From Clostridia bacterium (lineage in GTDB: Bacteria > Bacillota > Clostridia > UBA1212), in the NCBI GenBank assembly GCA_017461545.1, contig JAFTXP010000018.1, positions 20,670 to 84,669 on the forward strand: a stretch of 64,000 nt of DNA, read 5' to 3'. Shown here one piece after another: positions 9,673-16,948 of this stretch. A program made the position numbers and the translations under genes. The notes below the pieces were generated by a model. The model had not been told where the DNA came from. It saw only the letters and a program-made list of their open reading frames with translations, and searched no databases. Position 1 is the stretch's first letter. Each line of letters starts with the position of its first letter.

Positions 9673-9769
9673 TATGCATATTATTCGTTAGGAAAAGTGT
9701 CGAGACTGACGTTTTTTCGTTGGTAAAATGTGAGAGTATGCCGATTTTTCGTTGATATTTCTGCCCGAG
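9673..9769. repeat. Three imperfect 32-bp tandem repeats
   Basis: The core TTCGTT recurs at 9684, 9716 and 9748, exactly 32 bp apart, embedded in partly conserved flanks (TATGC-like start, AAAA-GTGT-GAGAG-like end). The array fills the gap between the YfhO gene and the AAA_14/DUF4143 gene, ending about 44 bp before its start. Three turns of helix per unit would place protein-binding sites on one face of the DNA, so an operator is possible; this is inference only. Confidence 0.55.
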
Positions 9770-9812
9770 CAGGATATAATACTAGTAAATCATTGCTTGG
9801 AGGTGTTATATT

Positions 9813-11129
9813 TTGTATAGATTGGCTATCGAAGATCTTTACAAATGGAAGAAGAGCGCAAACCGAAAACCTTTGATAATAGAGGGTGCGAGACAGGTTG
9901 GAAAGACTTGGCTTATGCGCGAATTCGGAAAGCAAGCATATGAGAAAACCGTGTATATAAATTTTGACTCTAATTCGAGAATGGCTGATTTGTTTTCATC
10001 TGATTTGGATGTAAACAGGATAATTATGGGATTGGAATTGTACTCCGATACTAAAATTGAGTCTGAGAATACCTTGATAATATTTGATGAGGTACAGGAG
10101 GTTCCGAGAGCGTTAGCCAGTCTTAAATATTTTTTCGAGAATGCATCTGAATATCATATAATGTGTGCAGGTTCGTTGCTGGGCATTGCTTTGCACCGCG
10201 GAACTTCGTTCCCGGTAGGCAAGGTAGACTTTCTTAACTTGTACCCTTTATCGTTTAAAGAATTTCTGATAGCGGCAGATAAGCAAAAGCATGTTCAGCT
10301 TATAGATTCTTCTGATTATGAGTTGATGTCGGCATTCAAACAAGACTTTATTGATTTGCTTAAACAGTATTACTATGTCGGCGGTATGCCGGAAGCGGTG
10401 CTGTCTTTTGTTGAGGAAAAAAATTTTGGCGAAGTGCGCAAAATTCAGAAAAGAATTTTAGATGCATACGAGCAGGATTTTTCGAAACACGCACCGAATG
10501 AAATTGTTCCGAAGCTCAGAATGATCTGGGATAGTATTCCTTCACAGCTTGCGAAAGAAAATAAAAAATTCATATACGGTCTGGTACGAGAGGGTGGCAG
10601 AGCGAGAGATTACGAAACTGCGGTTATGTGGTTAAAGGATTGCGGTCTTATTCACAAAGTAAGCCGTGTAAATGTAGGTCATTTGCCGTTAAAGGCATAT
10701 GAAGATATGAAAGCGTTCAAAATGTTTGTGTTGGATGTCGGCTTGCTTGGCTGCATGACAGGGCTGAGTCAAAAGGTTTTGCTTGACGGAAATGATTTAT
10801 TTGTAGAATTCAAGGGAGCATTGACAGAACAATTTGTTTTGCAACAGTTGGTCACAAATCCTGAATTTAATATTTATTATTACACAAACGACAATGGCAG
10901 CTGCGAAGTTGATTTTCTTATTGATACGGGCGAAACGGTAATTCCCGTGGAAGTGAAAGCCGAGGTAAATCTTAAAGCGAAAAGTCTGAAAATGTATGTC
11001 AATAAATTTTCTGCGAAAACTGCAATCAGAACTTCAATGGCTGACTTTAAAAGGGAGTCGTGGCTCATAAATCTTCCGCTGTACGCTATTGAAAACTTGT
11101 CGAAGTTTTGTATCATAGAGGATACTTGA
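9813..11129 (+). CDS. AAA_14/DUF4143 family ATP-binding protein
   Basis: 438 residues. N-terminal AAA domain with Walker A GARQVGKTWL near residues 27-36 and Walker B LIIFDEVQEVP; a middle winged-helix-like region; and a C-terminal DUF4143 part ending in a nuclease-like VDFLIDTGETVIPVEVKAE segment, which resembles the D-(E/x)-x-K core of restriction-endonuclease-fold proteins. The family is common and often multi-copy in gut anaerobes; its function is unknown, though a link to mobile or defence functions has been suggested. The start is TTG, nine bases after TTGGAGGTG. A terminator overlaps its 3' end, so it is a single-gene unit between two gene blocks. Confidence 0.85.
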   Translation: MYRLAIEDLYKWKKSANRKPLIIEGARQVGKTWLMREFGKQAYEKTVYINFDSNSRMADLFSSDLDVNRIIMGLELYSDTKIESENTLIIFDEVQEVPRALASLKYFFENASEYHIMCAGSLLGIALHRGTSFPVGKVDFLNLYPLSFKEFLIAADKQKHVQLIDSSDYELMSAFKQDFIDLLKQYYYVGGMPEAVLSFVEEKNFGEVRKIQKRILDAYEQDFSKHAPNEIVPKLRMIWDSIPSQLAKENKKFIYGLVREGGRARDYETAVMWLKDCGLIHKVSRVNVGHLPLKAYEDMKAFKMFVLDVGLLGCMTGLSQKVLLDGNDLFVEFKGALTEQFVLQQLVTNPEFNIYYYTNDNGSCEVDFLIDTGETVIPVEVKAEVNLKAKSLKMYVNKFSAKTAIRTSMADFKRESWLINLPLYAIENLSKFCIIEDT

Positions 11130-11150
11130 CAAAGTATCCTCTTTTTTATA
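11119..11150 (+). terminator. Terminator overlapping the end of the AAA_14/DUF4143 gene
   Basis: GAGGATACTT and AAGTATCCTC form a 10-bp stem around a short GACA loop, followed by six T. The left arm is inside the last codons of the gene. Confidence 0.85.
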
Positions 11151-11236
11151 TCATTTTGAACGTATATTGATTAAATACATACATTTTATTTATAAAGGTT
11201 TATAGCCTTTAGATTTTTATTGAAGGAGTATTTAAA

Positions 11237-11572
11237 ATGACTTTTGAACAGAAATTCAAAAAGATAAAAGCAAAATTTACTGATGCAGACACAAGCTTGC
11301 TCACAAAAGATTTTGCTTTGCAGGTTGTCATGATGGACGAAGATTGCGGTGGTATTTATTACATTGCTTATAAAAACGGTGAATTTGCAGTAGAACCGTA
11401 CAACTACTATGATTTTACCGCTGAAATAATCGGTGCTGCTACAGAAATCGACAAAGTTATTACAGGTCGTTGCAATGCAGAAAGAGCTGTCAATGCAGGC
11501 AAGGTTATCGTTAACGGCGATATTGCCGATGTTGTCGCAGTTGCCTCGACGGTTAAGAAATCTAAAGCTTAA
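11237..11572 (+). CDS. SCP2 sterol-binding-like domain protein
   Basis: 111 residues, a single small alpha/beta domain. The pattern ALQVVMMDEDCGGIYYIAYKNGE, then a charged strand, and a C-terminal AERAVNAGKVIVNGDIADV matches SCP2-type lipid-binding proteins, which hold hydrophobic ligands in a cleft and in bacteria often occur as stand-alone proteins of unknown ligand. A ribosome site GAAGGAG precedes the ATG. It has its own terminator, so it is probably a monocistronic cytosolic protein. The assignment is from overall pattern rather than a strict motif. Confidence 0.7.
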   Translation: MTFEQKFKKIKAKFTDADTSLLTKDFALQVVMMDEDCGGIYYIAYKNGEFAVEPYNYYDFTAEIIGAATEIDKVITGRCNAERAVNAGKVIVNGDIADVVAVASTVKKSKA

Positions 11573-11585
11573 TAGTTTTTTTAGA

Positions 11586-11640
11586 GCCCCTGATAATAAA
11601 ATCGGACATCACGCCGATCTTATTATCAGGGGCTTTTTTG
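11586..11640 (+). terminator. Terminator after the SCP2-domain gene
   Basis: A long nearly perfect inverted repeat (GCCCCTGATAATAA with TTATTATCAGGGGC) encloses a second small stem (ATCGG/CCGAT) and ends in six T. Symmetry suggests it may also act on the opposite strand. Confidence 0.9.
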
Positions 11641-11754
11641 CGTTTATACCATTGGTTACTTTGATTAAAACAGTAAAATGTTTATCCTCTTAAAAAACCG
11701 TAAATACTTCCTATATATAATATAAGGAAAATAATCAGCGGAGGGTGATTTTTT

Positions 11755-12630
11755 ATGAGAGTACAAGATGCATTAAAAAATACTTTATATGTGTTGCTCG
11801 GGTCGTGCCTTGCTGCTGCGGCGTTTAATTTTTTACTGATTCCTGCACATATTGCACCGGGAGGAATATCAGGTCTTTCATCTGCTCTATGCGATGTGTT
11901 TAATATTCCCGTTTCTGTGGGTACGCTGTTATTCCTGCTGAATGTGCCGCTTTTTGTAGGCGGTTATTTATATATAGGTAAGAACTTTGCAATCCAGAGT
12001 TTGATCGGAACATTTGCTTTTTCGATGATGACCAATTTGCTTTCACCCTTGACGCGGTATGCAGTCTCATTTTTGCTCGGGGAAAATACTGAGTATGACA
12101 AAATAATCTGTGCATTGTGGGGCGGTGCGATTTTAGGTGCCGGATTAGGTTTTGTTTTTAAAGGGGGTGCGACAACCGGCGGTTCGGACATAATTGCGCG
12201 AATTGTATGCAAAAAATTCAATTCTTTTTCAATGGGTCAGACAATATTATTGTGTGATATCGTGGTTGTCATAATAGTTGCGTTGCTTTACCGCAGTTTC
12301 AGCGCGGCAATGTATTCCGCTGTTGCAGTTTTTATTTCTTCGAAGTTGATTGATACTGTTGAGGCAGGTGTGAACTATGCAAGACAACTGACGATCGTGA
12401 CCTCGAAACCTGACGAACTTTCCCGGGAAATTTTTCAAAGTGTATCAAGGGGAGTTACAAAAATTGAGGCGTTGGGTATGTACAGCCATAGTTCGACGAA
12501 TGTTTTGCTGTGTGTTGTATATAAAAGTCAGATTGGTAAAGTCAGGCGGCTGATTATCGACTGCGACCCGGACGCATTTACTGTTGTAAGTGATGTAAGA
12601 ACTGTGATTGGTGAGTTTGAACATTCGTAA
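11755..12630 (+). CDS. YitT family membrane protein (DUF161 plus DUF2179)
   Basis: 291 residues. Five or six transmembrane helices occupy residues 1-210 and contain the family hallmarks FLIPAHIAPGGISGLS near 26-42 and GGATTGGSDIIARI near 136-150. The C-terminal soluble DUF2179 domain (about 215-288) ends in DPDAFTVVSDVRTVIGEFE. YitT proteins are widespread in Firmicutes, with no firmly established transport substrate. GGAGGGTG lies before the ATG. The gene is followed by an unusual array of palindromic repeats rather than a simple terminator. Confidence 0.9.
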   Translation: MRVQDALKNTLYVLLGSCLAAAAFNFLLIPAHIAPGGISGLSSALCDVFNIPVSVGTLLFLLNVPLFVGGYLYIGKNFAIQSLIGTFAFSMMTNLLSPLTRYAVSFLLGENTEYDKIICALWGGAILGAGLGFVFKGGATTGGSDIIARIVCKKFNSFSMGQTILLCDIVVVIIVALLYRSFSAAMYSAVAVFISSKLIDTVEAGVNYARQLTIVTSKPDELSREIFQSVSRGVTKIEALGMYSHSSTNVLLCVVYKSQIGKVRRLIIDCDPDAFTVVSDVRTVIGEFEHS

Positions 12631-12645
12631 AAATATTAAAATTTT

Positions 12646-12842
12646 AAGGTTTCATCTGTTTTGTTGATAAAAGCCAAAGCCCCTGCTTGAAAAAAATTTC
12701 GAAACCGTAAGGTATCATCCGTTTTGTCATTAAAAGCCGAAGTCCCTGCTTGAAAAAATTTCGAAACCGTAAGGTTTCATCTGTTTTGTTAATAAAAGCC
12801 AAAGCCCCTGCTTGAAAAAAATTTCGAAACCGTAAGGTTTCG
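12646..12842. repeat. Tandem array of three 62-63-bp palindrome-containing repeats
   Basis: The segment beginning AAGGTTTCATCTG recurs at 12646, 12709, 12771 and (truncated after AAGGTTTC) 12833. Each full unit carries AAAGCC-AAGCCCCTGCTTG followed by an A-run and a GAAACC-GTAA-GGTTTC mini-palindrome spanning the unit junction. Units differ at only a few bases. The array is non-coding in all frames by appearance and lies between convergent genes. Confidence 0.85.
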
Positions 12843-12872
12843 CCATTTTTTTCAAGCAGGGGCTTTGGCTTT
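12795..12872. terminator. 28-bp perfect inverted repeat, likely bidirectional terminator
   Basis: The left arm 12795-12822 is the exact reverse complement of 12845-12872, and between them CGAAACC-GTAA-GGTTTCG forms a second stem. Arms end in A and T runs, so termination could work for yitT on the plus strand and for the orphan gene on the minus strand. The left arm is also present, slightly diverged, in the two upstream repeat units; the right arm exists only once. Confidence 0.7.
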
Positions 12873-12916
12873 CTCTTATGTATACCTCTCCTTTGTCACT
12901 TTTGTTGCAGCACAAA

Positions 12917-13366
12917 TCATGCAGGAGTTTTTTCGTTCATGCTCTCGAGCACTTCAGTAATATGTGACGGAGCAACTGCATTGTCGTAAAGATTTTGTAA
13001 AGTTGAGAAGGCTTTTTCGGGATTTTTTGTGAGATGTCTTATTCTGCAAGAGTAGATAGGCAGATTCTTGGAAATGGAATAGGCATAGATGCCGTATTGG
13101 GCATAGAATGAATTAAGAAGTTTATTTTTGTTATTGTTCACGAATATGTCGCAAATCGTTCCGATCTGGACAGTGGGCAAATTGTTTGCATCAACAGTGA
13201 GAAAATACAGGTAGGCTACCTCCATGTCAGTCAAATCTGAGAAAAATCTGTAGAACTGACTGAAAGAGTCGTGTACATCGGTGTTCAGAAAAACGATTTT
13301 ATTTTTTATATCTCCGTTTGCAGCGATAATGCAAGCCCCGTAGGGGATGTGTATAAGCTCCTCCAT
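12917..13366 (-). CDS. Hypothetical protein, unrecognised
   Basis: 149 residues, no signal peptide and no clear transmembrane helix. I recognise no domain. The N-terminal third (PYGACIIAANGDIKNKIVFLN) reads like a small alpha/beta sensor or roadblock-like fold, but this is only an impression. The ATG at 13366 is used because AAAGGAGG lies about eight bases upstream; the frame stays open for 18 more codons without another ribosome site. It converges on yitT across the palindromic repeat array and diverges from tatD, with about 250 bp of A+T-rich sequence between them in which I see no gene. Confidence 0.6.
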   Translation of the reverse strand: MEELIHIPYGACIIAANGDIKNKIVFLNTDVHDSFSQFYRFFSDLTDMEVAYLYFLTVDANNLPTVQIGTICDIFVNNNKNKLLNSFYAQYGIYAYSISKNLPIYSCRIRHLTKNPEKAFSTLQNLYDNAVAPSHITEVLESMNEKTPA

Positions 13367-13616
13367 ATACGAGTACCTCCTTTCAGCAAATATCGGCAGG
13401 TGGTACAACAAAGACTTCAATCAGCCGTTCGAATATGTTACAATGAAAAAGTTGAAATGTACATTATTTCCCGAGATTATGAATATTTCCCGTAACAAAA
13501 TACTTGTGCAATGCATTTTAAATTGTATCTAATTATGTCGAATTCGTCATAATATCGGTTTGAGGTACGGTATATAAATAAATCTTTGTAGTAGAATAGT
13601 AAAGAGGAAGAAACTT

Positions 13617-14381
13617 ATGTTTATTGATACACATGCACATTATGACGATGAGGCCTTTGATATTGACAGAGAAGAAGTTTTAAAAAAGGTACATGACGGC
13701 GGAACAGAATGTATCATAAATGCCGCACAGGATTATAAGACTTCGTTGACTTGCGTGGAAATGGCAGAAAAATATCCTTTCATGTATGCTGCGGTAGGTG
13801 TACATCCTCATGAAGCAGAAAAAGCATCATTAAAAGATTTGGAATTAATAGAAGAGTTGGCAAAGCATGAGAAAGTTGTAGCGATAGGTGAGGCAGGGCT
13901 TGATTATCATTATAATTTCAGCTCGGAGCAGGAGCAAAAAAGAATTTTTGCTGCGAACATCGAGATTTCAAAGCGTGTGGGAAAACCTATTGTTGTCCAT
14001 GACAGAGAGGCGCACAGCGATGTTCTGGATATGATGAGGGATGCGGACATAAAACCGGGCGGAGCTGTTGTTCACTGTTTTTCGGGCAGTGCGGAGATGG
14101 CAAAGATAGTTGCATCGAAAGGTTGGTTTTTTTCTGTGGGCGGTGCTGTTACGTTTAAAAATGCAAGGCGTATTATTGAGGCGCTTGCTGTAATTCCCGA
14201 TGAACTTCTGATGCTTGAAACCGATTGTCCATACATGACTCCGGTGCCGTTTCGAGGCAGACGAAATGATTCTTCCTATATAGAATATACTGCAAGAAAA
14301 ATTGCAGAAATAAAGGGCATTTCATATGAAATGCTGTGTGAAATGACAAATGCGAATGCAAGAAATTTTTTTGCAATTTAA
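13617..14381 (+). CDS. tatD: TatD family metal-dependent hydrolase (DNase)
   Basis: 254 residues, the usual length. Metal ligands are in place: DTHAHYDD at the N-terminus (HxH), the glutamate in GEAGLDYH near 97, His in VVHDREAH near 128, HCFSG near 150 and the terminal Asp in ETDCPYMTP near 204. TatD proteins are cytoplasmic TIM-barrel nucleases with 3'-5' exonuclease activity. GAGGAAG precedes the ATG. The order tatD, YabE-like, rsmA reproduces the Bacillus yabD-yabE-rnmV-ksgA neighbourhood except that rnmV (ribonuclease M5) is missing. Confidence 0.93.
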   Translation: MFIDTHAHYDDEAFDIDREEVLKKVHDGGTECIINAAQDYKTSLTCVEMAEKYPFMYAAVGVHPHEAEKASLKDLELIEELAKHEKVVAIGEAGLDYHYNFSSEQEQKRIFAANIEISKRVGKPIVVHDREAHSDVLDMMRDADIKPGGAVVHCFSGSAEMAKIVASKGWFFSVGGAVTFKNARRIIEALAVIPDELLMLETDCPYMTPVPFRGRRNDSSYIEYTARKIAEIKGISYEMLCEMTNANARNFFAI

Positions 14382-14454
14382 CTAAAAAAATGCTTTTTTA
14401 CTTAGAAAAAGTAATTGATTTTAGTGCGAAATACACAAAGTTTTGGAAATGATG

Positions 14455-14484
14455 TTGACGTTTTTTGCGTGTCTATATTAAAAT
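14455..14484 (+). promoter_or_regulatory. Promoter upstream of the YabE-like gene
   Basis: TTGACG (14455-14460), an 18-bp spacer, then TAAAAT (14479-14484), about 50 bp before the start codon of the G5/3D protein gene. Confidence 0.6.
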
Positions 14485-14536
14485 ATTTTACGTTGGTAAA
14501 TTTGTGTTATAACGAATTCGGAAAGGAGAAAGCATC

Positions 14537-15754
14537 TTGAAGTCAGGATTAACGAGAAAAATTATCGGATATATTTCATTAATAAAGTACCCGGTGATGT
14601 TGGTTGGTGTGTTTTTTGCAGCACTGTTTTTAGTTGGATCTGTGTTTACTGAAGATGTCGTTTCTGTGACTATTTCTGACGGAGAATCGTTATACGAACT
14701 CACCACTACGTGTGATACTGTATCTGAGGCACTTGCGCAGGCAGGTATAGAAATCGGCACTGAGGATAAACTCAATTGCTTGATGACAGATTCTCTTGCA
14801 AATGTAGATTATATTGAGATTACAAGGCCTATATATGCAGATGTTACTGTAGATGATGCACAAAATCTTTTAACATATTCCGGAGCTATCTCCGATGTTT
14901 GCGAAGATGACGGAGAATTTCTTGATCCGGACGGACTTGTAAATGATTCCGGTATTGACGAGGAAATAAAAGAAGATAATACAGTAGCTGATGATTCACA
15001 GGATATTCAGCCGGGTTCTGATACTGATTCTCAAGAATCAGTAGAGAATGATGCATCTGCAGAAAAAGATGATTCGTGTGCAACTTCAGAGGAAGAGATT
15101 ACTTTGGCTATACCTGTTCCGGTTGTTGAGGAATCTTTTGCATATGATTATGATATTATCGAATACGAAGTAGAATATGTTGAAGACAGCAGCATGTATG
15201 CAGGTGAAGAGAAAGTTATAACAAAAGGTTCTGAAGGTGAAATTGCATATAAGTTTAGTGTAAAAACTGTTGACGGTGTAGAAGTTGAACGCGTATTTAT
15301 CGGAGAAGAGATAACAAAAGAGCCTGTGACTGAGGTTATAGCATACGGTACTAAGGCTACAATGGAGACTTCACGTGGTAATGTTGCTTATACAAATGTT
15401 ATCAGTGTAAATGCTACTGCCTACACAGTTTCGAATGATGGATGGGGAGATCTTCTTTCTACTACTTCTCAGACGGGTCTACGTGCTCGTTGGGGCGTAA
15501 TTGCGGTTGATCCCGATGTTATTCCTCTCGGAACAAAAGTTTATATAAAGAGTCTTGACGGTTCTGCGGATTACGGTTTTGCAATTGCGGCAGATACAGG
15601 CGGTTCTATTGTTGGAGATAAGATTGACCTTTGGATGGGTGATTCATCTACTTGTTATAGATGGGGATACAGAAGTGTAGAAGTATATATCCTCGAGGAT
15701 CAGTCTGTTGATATATTTGAATTGAGAAACGGTTCGGTTTGGAGCGCTGATTGA
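14537..15754 (+). CDS. YabE-like secreted protein with DUF348, G5 and 3D domains
   Basis: 405 residues. An N-terminal membrane segment (about 19-37) is followed by a DUF348 ubiquitin-like domain (ISDGESLYELTTTCDTVSEAL), an acidic Ser/Asp-rich linker (about 110-195), a G5 domain (VEYVEDSSMY through EEITKEPVTEVIAYGT, about 212-275) and a C-terminal 3D domain (about 290-395) with the three conserved aspartates in AVDPDVIPLG, IAADTGGSI and KIDLWMGD. It is related to resuscitation-promoting-factor-like stationary-phase proteins; the 3D domain resembles lytic transglycosylase MltA and probably acts on peptidoglycan outside the membrane. The start is TTG after GAAAGGAG. The acidic linker is longer than in Bacillus YabE. 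Confidence 0.88.
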   Translation: MKSGLTRKIIGYISLIKYPVMLVGVFFAALFLVGSVFTEDVVSVTISDGESLYELTTTCDTVSEALAQAGIEIGTEDKLNCLMTDSLANVDYIEITRPIYADVTVDDAQNLLTYSGAISDVCEDDGEFLDPDGLVNDSGIDEEIKEDNTVADDSQDIQPGSDTDSQESVENDASAEKDDSCATSEEEITLAIPVPVVEESFAYDYDIIEYEVEYVEDSSMYAGEEKVITKGSEGEIAYKFSVKTVDGVEVERVFIGEEITKEPVTEVIAYGTKATMETSRGNVAYTNVISVNATAYTVSNDGWGDLLSTTSQTGLRARWGVIAVDPDVIPLGTKVYIKSLDGSADYGFAIAADTGGSIVGDKIDLWMGDSSTCYRWGYRSVEVYILEDQSVDIFELRNGSVWSAD

Positions 15755-15781
15755 TTCCTGCGAATCGGGAGAAAATATTTA

Positions 15782-16666
15782 ATGGGTAATTATTATAATA
15801 CCGGAGAAATAATGAGGTCTTACGACATAAGACCGACTAAAAGTTTAGGACAGAATTTCCTGAATGACCTTGGGGTTGTTCGGGAAATTGTTTCTATTGC
15901 GGAGCTTTCAAAGGATGATGCGGTTATAGAAATCGGTCCGGGACTCGGCGTTATGACTTCCATGCTTGCAGAAGAAGCAGGTTTGGTGGTTGCAGTGGAG
16001 ATTGATACAAAGCTTCTGAAAGTTCTCGAACCGCTTAAGGTTGCCAAGGGCAATATCGAAATTATAAATTCCGACATCCTCAAACTTGACATAAAAAGAG
16101 ATATTATAGAAAAATATATAGAGCCAAACGGATACAAGAGCGTAAAGGTTGTTGCAAACCTTCCGTACTACATCACGACACCTATTGCGATGAAATTTCT
16201 GGAGGAAAATGTTCCGTATCTTGAGTCGCTTACTTTTATGGTTCAGAAGGAAGTCGCAGACAGAATGACGGCAGGTCCCGGCGGAAAAGAGTACGGCGCG
16301 CTTTCTGTCGCAGTGGGATATTTTGCAGAGGGCAAAACTGCTTTTAAAGTTCCGCCGTCTGCGTTTACACCCAGACCGAATGTCGATTCAGCTGTCGTAT
16401 CGCTTGCCGTGAGAAAGACACCGCCGTTTGAACTCGTTGACAAGGATTATTTCTTCAAAGTTGTAAAAGCGTCTTTTGCTCAGCGCAGAAAAATGCTTAC
16501 AAACTCTTTAGCGAATGCACAGTATCTTGGCGTCACAAGAGATGATGTAACGGCTGCTCTCGAGCAGATGGGGAAATCTGCTTCGATTCGCGGTGAGGTT
16601 TTGACTCCTGCAGAGTTCGGTGAGCTTTCGAATATTCTTATTAAAAACACAAAAACTAACAAATAA
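15782..16666 (+). CDS. rsmA: 16S rRNA (adenine1518-N6/adenine1519-N6)-dimethyltransferase RsmA (KsgA)
   Basis: 294 residues. The SAM-binding motif I EIGPGLGVMT lies near residues 50-59, and the catalytic motif IV NLPYYITTP near 128; the C-terminal helical domain is complete. RsmA dimethylates two adjacent adenines in helix 45 of 16S rRNA during 30S maturation. Two in-frame ATGs compete: 15782 (GGGAG far upstream) and 15812, which has CCGGAG six bases before it and would give MRSYDIRPTKSLGQNF. I keep the longer form but regard 15812 as equally likely. It begins 27 bp after the YabE-like gene, probably the same operon. Confidence 0.94.
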   Translation: MGNYYNTGEIMRSYDIRPTKSLGQNFLNDLGVVREIVSIAELSKDDAVIEIGPGLGVMTSMLAEEAGLVVAVEIDTKLLKVLEPLKVAKGNIEIINSDILKLDIKRDIIEKYIEPNGYKSVKVVANLPYYITTPIAMKFLEENVPYLESLTFMVQKEVADRMTAGPGGKEYGALSVAVGYFAEGKTAFKVPPSAFTPRPNVDSAVVSLAVRKTPPFELVDKDYFFKVVKASFAQRRKMLTNSLANAQYLGVTRDDVTAALEQMGKSASIRGEVLTPAEFGELSNILIKNTKTNK

Positions 16667-16684
16667 AAAGAATTTCCTATTTAA

Positions 16685-16843
16685 ATTTTTATTTTCTTAC
16701 TTGTAGCAGAGGTCTTTGTCGGTATTTTTGTACATGACCGATTTGTCAGACCTTACGCAGGAGACGTGCTTGTCGCCGTCTCACTGTGCTGTTTTTCGTC
16801 CTATGCTGAGGAAAGGCTTTTTAGAAATATATTATTGGAATAA
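16685..16843 (+). pseudogene. Remnant of a DUF2809-like membrane protein gene
   Basis: Reading from 16685, a 52-codon open stretch without an ATG encodes a hydrophobic helix, then FVHDRFVRPYAGDVLVAVSL, and stops at TAA 16841-16843. The H-D-x-F-x-R-P-Y-x-G-D-x-L pattern is what I associate with the N-terminal part of DUF2809 membrane proteins. The upstream side runs into a stop, no ribosome site exists, and the rest of the family domain is missing, so this looks like a truncated relic directly downstream of rsmA. Family assignment is from memory of the motif. Confidence 0.6.
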
Positions 16844-16948
16844 AATGCAATTTGTTTTAATTTTGTTATATTTTCCCTGAATCTATTGTTATAGGTATGT
16901 GAGTATGATATACAAAAAGTGTACTGACAACATGAAAGGGGAGTTATT

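Noticed and set aside
12646..12842. Possible CRISPR array
   Set aside because: Units are contiguous 62-63-bp repeats without unique spacers and contain terminator arms; no cas genes are near.
13381..13616. Plus-strand frame in the gap before tatD
   Set aside because: It begins inside the opposite-strand ribosome site and shows no domain or start signal; treated as non-coding.
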